64,000 nt of DNA, taken from contig CP136068.1 in NCBI GenBank assembly GCA_032622095.1, forward strand, positions 151,241,151 to 151,305,150. Direction: 5' to 3'. Positions 58,854 through 64,000 of this stretch are shown piece after piece. The notes beneath the pieces are model-generated. The model was not told the origin of the DNA. It saw only the letters and a list, made by a program, of their open reading frames with translations, and searched no databases. Positions within the stretch are counted from its first letter, which is position 1. Every line of letters starts with the position of its first letter. A program made the position numbers and the translations under genes. Source of the stretch: Siphonodentalium dalli. Its lineage: Eukaryota > Mollusca > Scaphopoda > Gadilida > Siphonodentaliidae.

Positions 58854-59465
58854 AGACGATAAGTTTGCAACACACTGTCCCAAAACCATTGAGACATGAT
58901 TCCAGACAGTAATTTACTTACTTCCTTCGTTTCTACGCCCAAATCTTGGACGAGACGTTACTACCATGTTGTGATCTTGTGCCTATTATAAAGCGTTATA
59001 AATGCAAAATACGCTCTTTTTCGATAACATATAAGGATTCAATCAGGCAGCAACGCTCTTTAATGTTTTTGCCCAATTTCAAAGTCACTCCCACACAGTT
59101 GCGCATGGTTTGCCTGTTTACTTTGATTTTTGTTTTCTTTTGGTGAAGGAAGGGTGGTGTAAACTACCGCATGCACGTACATGTATGCGAGTTTATGCAG
59201 CTGAGGTTCACAGATGGTGATTGATCGATCAGACCAACGTTATCGACAAAGAGCCTCGGGGAATGCACAGTCATTTAAACTGAAAACACAAACTCTTGAG
59301 GCTCATTCGTTTCTCGCGCCTTTTTTTCTTCATACAGGTGAACCACACGTTACGAGTCATAAAGTGGACTTCCTTACTAAATTTGATACGTGCAAGTGAA
59401 TTACCCAATCCGAACAACTCAAATAAGACAGATGCGTCGAGAAAAACCGGGGTACAAAAAGTTGT

Positions 59466-59547
59466 TGGCAGCGGTGGGATTCGAACCCACGCCTCCGAAG
59501 AGACTGGTGCCTTAGACCAGCGCCTTAGACCGCTCGGCCACGCTACC
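59466..59547 (-). tRNA. tRNA-Leu-AAG: tRNA-Leu(AAG)
   Basis: Matches the copy at 1330; gttatggag variant. Confidence 0.97.
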
Positions 59548-59984
59548 CGATGAATTAATTTGGCAGCGCATGGTCGTTAAGTCCCGACTGACGGTTTCAG
59601 TCCAAACATATAAAACTTGTCGATGCGTCCGCGACGCAAATGTATTTTTGTGGACATTAATATATTTTGTGTTCGTTATGGAGTGAGCGAATGGCGCCAG
59701 AAAGGAGAGAGACATGCTGTCCCTTCTTGATGGTCTACAATTGTGAGCAGAAAGTGCACAATTGTTTCATTTTCCCAAGGAGCAAAAATAGACAAACGGC
59801 GAGATTTACATCACCCACTCGGTGGCAGATAGACGCGCGCAACGGAGTCTGCATTTGCGAGCATCTCGACCAAGATCCTGGCGAGAAAATAAAGATTCCT
59901 GTTGACCGTTCGTTTGAGGGGATGTCACCTTGTTGCCGCGCGGCAGTTGCTTCGAAAAAAACGAAGCAAAAAAGGTTTACTTTT

Positions 59985-60066
59985 TGGCAGCGGTGGGATT
60001 CGAACCCACGCCTCCGAAGAGACTGGTGCCTAAAACCAGCGCCTTAGACCACTCGGCCACGCTACC
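59985..60066 (-). tRNA. tRNA-Leu-TAG: tRNA-Leu(TAG)
   Basis: Matches the copy at 636; 14-bp spacer deletion. Confidence 0.97.
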
Positions 60067-60678
60067 AGACGATAAGTTTGCAACACACTGTCCCAAAACC
60101 ATTGAGACATGATTCCAGACAGTAATTTACTTACTTCCTTCGTTTCTACGCCCAAATCTTGGACGAGACGTTACTACCATGTTGTGATCTTGTGCCTATT
60201 ATAAAGCGTTATAAATGCAAAATACGCCCTTTTTCGATAACATATAAGGATTCAATCAGGCAGCAACGCTCTTTAATGTTTTTGCCCAATTTCAAAGTCA
60301 CTCACACACAGTTGCGCATGGTTTGCCTGTTTACTTTGATTTTTGTTTTCTTTTGGTGAAGGAAGGGTGGTGTAAACTACCGCATGCACGTAAATGTATG
60401 CGAGTTTATGCAGCTGAGGTTCACAGATGGTGATTGATCGATCAGACCAACGTTATCGACAAAGAGCCTCGGGGAATGCACTGTCATTTAAAATGAAAAC
60501 ACAAACTCTTGAGGCTCATTCGTTTCTCGCGCCTTTTTTTCTTCATACAGGTGAACCACACGTTACGAGTCATAAAGTGGACTTCCTTACTAAATTTGAT
60601 ACGTGCAAATGAATTACCCAATCCGAACAACTCAAATAAGACAGATGCGTCGAGAAAAACCGGGGTACAAAAAGTTGT

Positions 60679-60702
60679 TGGCAGCGGTGGGATTCGAACC
60701 CA
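60679..60702 (-). pseudogene. tRNA-Leu(AAG) 3' stub
   Basis: Same deletion junction as the stub at 53601. Confidence 0.95.
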
Positions 60703-61083
60703 ATTCGATGCGTCCGCGACGCAAATGTATTTTTGTGGACATTAATATATTTTGTGTTCGTTCTGGAGTGAGCGAATGGCGCCAGAAAGGAGAGAGACAT
60801 GCTGTCCCTTCTTGATGGTCTACAATTGTGAGCAGAAAGTGCACAATTGTTTCATTTTCCCAAGGAGCAAAAATAGACAAACGGCGAGATTTACATCACC
60901 CACTCGGTGGCAGATAGACGCGCGCAACGGAGTCTGCATTTGCGAGCATCTCGATCAAGATCCTGAGTGAGCAAAATTGGCGAGAAAATAAAGATTCCTG
61001 TTGACCGTTCGTTTGAGGGGATGTCACCTTGTTGCCGCGCGGCAGTTGCTTCGAAAAAAACGAAGCAAAAAAGGTTTACTTTT

Positions 61084-61165
61084 TGGCAGCGGTGGGATTC
61101 GAACCCACGCCTCCGAAGAGACTGGTGCCTAAAACCAGCGCCTTAGACCACTCGGCCACGCTACC
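61084..61165 (-). tRNA. tRNA-Leu-TAG: tRNA-Leu(TAG)
   Basis: Matches the copy at 636; lies between two consecutive stub units. Confidence 0.97.
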
Positions 61166-61777
61166 AGACGATAAGTTTGCAACACACTGTCCCAAAACCA
61201 TTGAGACATGATTCCAGACAGTAATTTACTTACTTCCTTCGTTTCTACGCCCAAATCTTGGACGAGACGTTACTACCATGTTGTGATCTTGTGCCTATTA
61301 TAAAGCGTTATAAATGCAAAATACGCCCTTTTTCGATAACATATAAGGATTCAATCAGGCAGCAACGCTCTTTAATGTTTTTGCCCAATTTCAAAGTCAC
61401 TCACACACAGTTGCGCATGGTTTGCCTGTTTACTTTGATTTTTGTTTTCTTTTGGTGAAGGAAGGGTGGTGTAAACTACCGCATGCACGTAAATGTATGC
61501 GAGTTTATGCAGCTGAGGTTCACAGATGGTGATTGATCGATCAGACCAACGTTATCGACAAAGAGCCTCGGGGAATGCACTGTCATTTAAAATGAAAACA
61601 CAAACTCTTGAGGCTCATTCGTTTCTCGCGCCTTTTTTTCTTCATACAGGTGAACCACACGTTACGAGTCATAAAGTGGACTTCCTTACTAAATTTGATA
61701 CGTGCAAATGAATTACCCAATCCGAACAACTCAAATAAGACAGATGCGTCGAGAAAAACCGGGGTACAAAAAGTTGT

Positions 61778-61801
61778 TGGCAGCGGTGGGATTCGAACCC
61801 A
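61778..61801 (-). pseudogene. tRNA-Leu(AAG) 3' stub
   Basis: Same junction again; the only case of two stub units side by side. Confidence 0.95.
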
Positions 61802-62182
61802 ATTCGATGCGTCCGCGACGCAAATGTATTTTTGTGGACATTAATATATTTTGTGTTCGTTCTGGAGTGAGCTAATGGCGCCAGAAAGGAGAGAGACATG
61901 CTGTCCCTTCTTGATGGTCTACAATTGTGAGCAGAAAGTGCACAATTGTTTCATTTTCCCAAGGAGCAAAAATAGACAAACGGCGAGATTTACATCACCC
62001 ACTCGGTGGCAGATAGACGCGCGCAACGGAGTCTGCATTTGCGAGCATCTCGATCAAGATCCTGAGTGAGCAAAATTGGCGAGAAAATAAAGATTCCTGT
62101 TGACCGTTCGTTTGAGGGGATGTCACCTTGTTGCCGCGCGGCAGTTGCTTCGAAAAAAACGAAGCAAAAAAGGTTTACTTTT

Positions 62183-62264
62183 TGGCAGCGGTGGGATTCG
62201 AACCCACGCCTCCGAAGAGACTGGTGCCTAAAACCAGCGCCTTAGACCACTCGGCCACGCTACC
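62183..62264 (-). tRNA. tRNA-Leu-TAG: tRNA-Leu(TAG)
   Basis: Matches the copy at 636; type A unit. Confidence 0.97.
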
Positions 62265-62876
62265 AGACGATAAGTTTGCAACACACTGTCCCAAAACCAT
62301 TGAGACATGATTCCAGACAGTAATTTACTTACTTCCTTCGTTTCTACGCCCAAATCTTGGACGAGACGTTACTACCATGTTGTGATCTTGTGCCTATTAT
62401 AAAGCGTTATAAATGCAAAATACGCTCTTTTTCGATAACATATAAGGATTCAATCAGGCAGCAACGCTCTTTAATGTTTTTGCCCAATTTCAAAGTCACT
62501 CCCACACAGTTGCGCATGGTTTGCCTGTTTACTTTGATTTTTGTTTTCTTTTGGTGAAGGAAGGGTGGTGTAAACTACCGCATGCACGTACATGTATGCG
62601 AGTTTATGCAGCTGAGGTTCACAGATGGTGATTGATCGATCAGACCAACGTTATCGACAAAGAGCCTCGGGGAATGCACAGTCATTTAAACTGAAAACAC
62701 AAACTCTTGAGGCTCATTCGTTTCTCGCGCCTTTTTTTCTTCATACAGGTGAACCACACGTTACGAGTCATAAAGTGGACTTCCTTACTAAATTTGATAC
62801 GTGCAAGTGAATTACCCAATCCGAACAACTCAAATAAGACAGATGCGTCGAGAAAAACCGGGGTACAAAAAGTTGT

Positions 62877-62958
62877 TGGCAGCGGTGGGATTCGAACCCA
62901 CGCCTCCGAAGAGACTGGTGCCTTAGACCAGCGCCTTAGACCGCTCGGCCACGCTACC
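62877..62958 (-). tRNA. tRNA-Leu-AAG: tRNA-Leu(AAG)
   Basis: Matches the copy at 1330; gcgcatcgg variant near 63,250. Confidence 0.97.
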
Positions 62959-63409
62959 CGATGAATTAATTTGGCAGCGCATGGTCGTTAAGTCCCGACT
63001 GACGGTTTCAGTCCAAACATATAAAACTTGTCGATGCGTCCGCGACGCAAATGTATTTTTGTGGACATTAATATATTTTGTGTTCGTTATGGAGTGAGCG
63101 AATGGCGCCAGAAAGGAGAGAGACATGCTGTCCCTTCTTGATGGTCTACAATTGTGAGCAGAAAGTGCACAATTGTTTCATTTTCCCAAGGAGCAAAAAT
63201 AGACAAACGGCGAGATTTACATCACCCACTCGGTGGCAGATAGACGCGCGCATCGGAGTCTGCATTTGCGAGCATCTCGACCAAGATCCTGAGTGAGCAA
63301 AATTGGCGAGAAAATAAAGATTCCTGTTGACCGTTCGTTTGAGGGGATGTCACCTTGTTGCCGCGCGGCAGTTGCTTCGAAAAAAACGAAGCAAAAAAGG
63401 TTTACTTTT

Positions 63410-63491
63410 TGGCAGCGGTGGGATTCGAACCCACGCCTCCGAAGAGACTGGTGCCTAAAACCAGCGCCTTAGACCACTCGGCCACGCTACC
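63410..63491 (-). tRNA. tRNA-Leu-TAG: tRNA-Leu(TAG)
   Basis: Matches the copy at 636; last tRNA of the window, in a type B unit whose S2 spacer is cut by the window end. Confidence 0.97.
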
Positions 63492-64000
63492 AGACGATAA
63501 GTTTGCAACACACTGTCCCAAAACCATTGAGACATGATTCCAGACAGTAATTTACTTACTTCCTTCGTTTCTACGCCCAAATCTTGGACGAGACGTTACT
63601 ACCATGTTGTGATCTTGTGCCTATTATAAAGCGTTATAAATGCAAAATACGCCCTTTTTCGATAACATATAAGGATTCAATCAGGCAGCAACGCTCTTTA
63701 ATGTTTTTGCCCAATTTCAAAGTCACTCACACACAGTTGCGCATGGTTTGCCTGTTTACTTTGATTTTTGTTTTCTTTTGGTGAAGGAAGGGTGGTGTAA
63801 ACTACCGCATGCACGTAAATGTATGCGAGTTTATGCAGCTGAGGTTCACAGATGGTGATTGATCGATCAGACCAACGTTATCGACAAAGAGCCTCGGGGA
63901 ATGCACTGTCATTTAAAATGAAAACACAAACTCTTGAGGCTCATTCGTTTCTCGCGCCTTTTTTTCTTCATACAGGTGAACCACACGTTACGAGTCATAA

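Larger units (their letters stand above)
50513..64000. repeat. Right subarray of the Leu tRNA tandem repeat (A/B unit types)
   Basis: The array resumes exactly at the retroelement target-site duplication and runs off the right end. Spacing between equivalent points is 1,227, 1,213, 1,099, 1,213, 1,099, 1,227, 1,227, 1,213, 1,099, 1,099 and 1,227 bp. Type B units (starting near 50.6, 53.1, 55.4, 57.7, 60.2, 61.3 and 63.6 kb) share private bases such as cgtaaatgtatg and actgtcatttaaaatg; type A units (near 51.9, 54.2, 56.5, 58.9 and 62.4 kb) match the left subarray. A and B mostly alternate, giving a dimeric higher-order repeat of 2,312-2,454 bp. Confidence 0.95.

Noticed and set aside
1-64000. 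CRISPR array or bacterial repeat system
   Set aside because: The repeat unit is over 1 kb, nearly identical throughout, and contains Pol III tRNA genes; no spacer diversity and no cas genes.

Overview
The window is nuclear eukaryotic DNA and almost all of it is one tandem array. The repeat unit is about 1,226 bp and carries two leucine tRNA genes, both on the minus strand: tRNA-Leu(AAG) and tRNA-Leu(TAG). I count 50 unit equivalents. They hold 45 full-length Leu(AAG) genes, 1 Leu(AAG) gene with a foreign patch in its anticodon arm, 4 Leu(AAG) 3' stubs, 49 full-length Leu(TAG) genes and 1 Leu(TAG) gene split by a retroelement. The array runs off both ends of the window. The tRNA genes have class II (long variable arm) folds, perfect internal A and B boxes, no encoded CCA, base A73, and short T-runs just downstream, as expected for eukaryotic RNA polymerase III genes. 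The retroelement resembles animal LINE ORF1 proteins and tRNA-derived SINEs, so an animal genome, probably an invertebrate, is likely. The species cannot be named from the sequence.

Layout. 1-47,632: left subarray of 39 units. It is built from two linked spacer haplotypes, has visible higher-order blocks (a 2-unit block near 17.4-21.7 kb and a 4,904-bp 4-unit block near 21.7-32.0 kb), and one 350-bp partial duplication at 39.45-39.80 kb. 47,633-50,512: a 2,880-bp retroelement inserted in minus orientation inside a Leu(TAG) gene. It is flanked by a 15-bp target-site duplication and ends in a poly(A) tail (T-run on the plus strand). Read 5' to 3' on the minus strand it has two tandem, about 430-bp monomers with tRNA-like Pol III promoter heads, a short leader, one 379-codon ORF with an ORF1/Gag-like CCHC zinc knuckle, a 720-bp 3' region with a microsatellite and a hairpin, and the poly(A). 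No reverse transcriptase or endonuclease is encoded. 50,513-64,000: right subarray, where two unit types (A and B) largely alternate and four units have lost most of the Leu(AAG) gene through one shared 130-bp deletion.

Function. Together the two tRNAs read the CUN leucine codons (A34, presumably edited to inosine, for CUU/CUC/CUA; U34 for CUA/CUG). Nothing else in the repeat looks coding. The many short open frames antisense or sense to the tRNAs are artefacts of the repeat. The most unusual object is the composite retroelement, which moved as a single unit, appears to have tRNA-derived tandem monomers at its 5' end, and sits in a multicopy tRNA target. How many of the tRNA copies are expressed cannot be told from the sequence.
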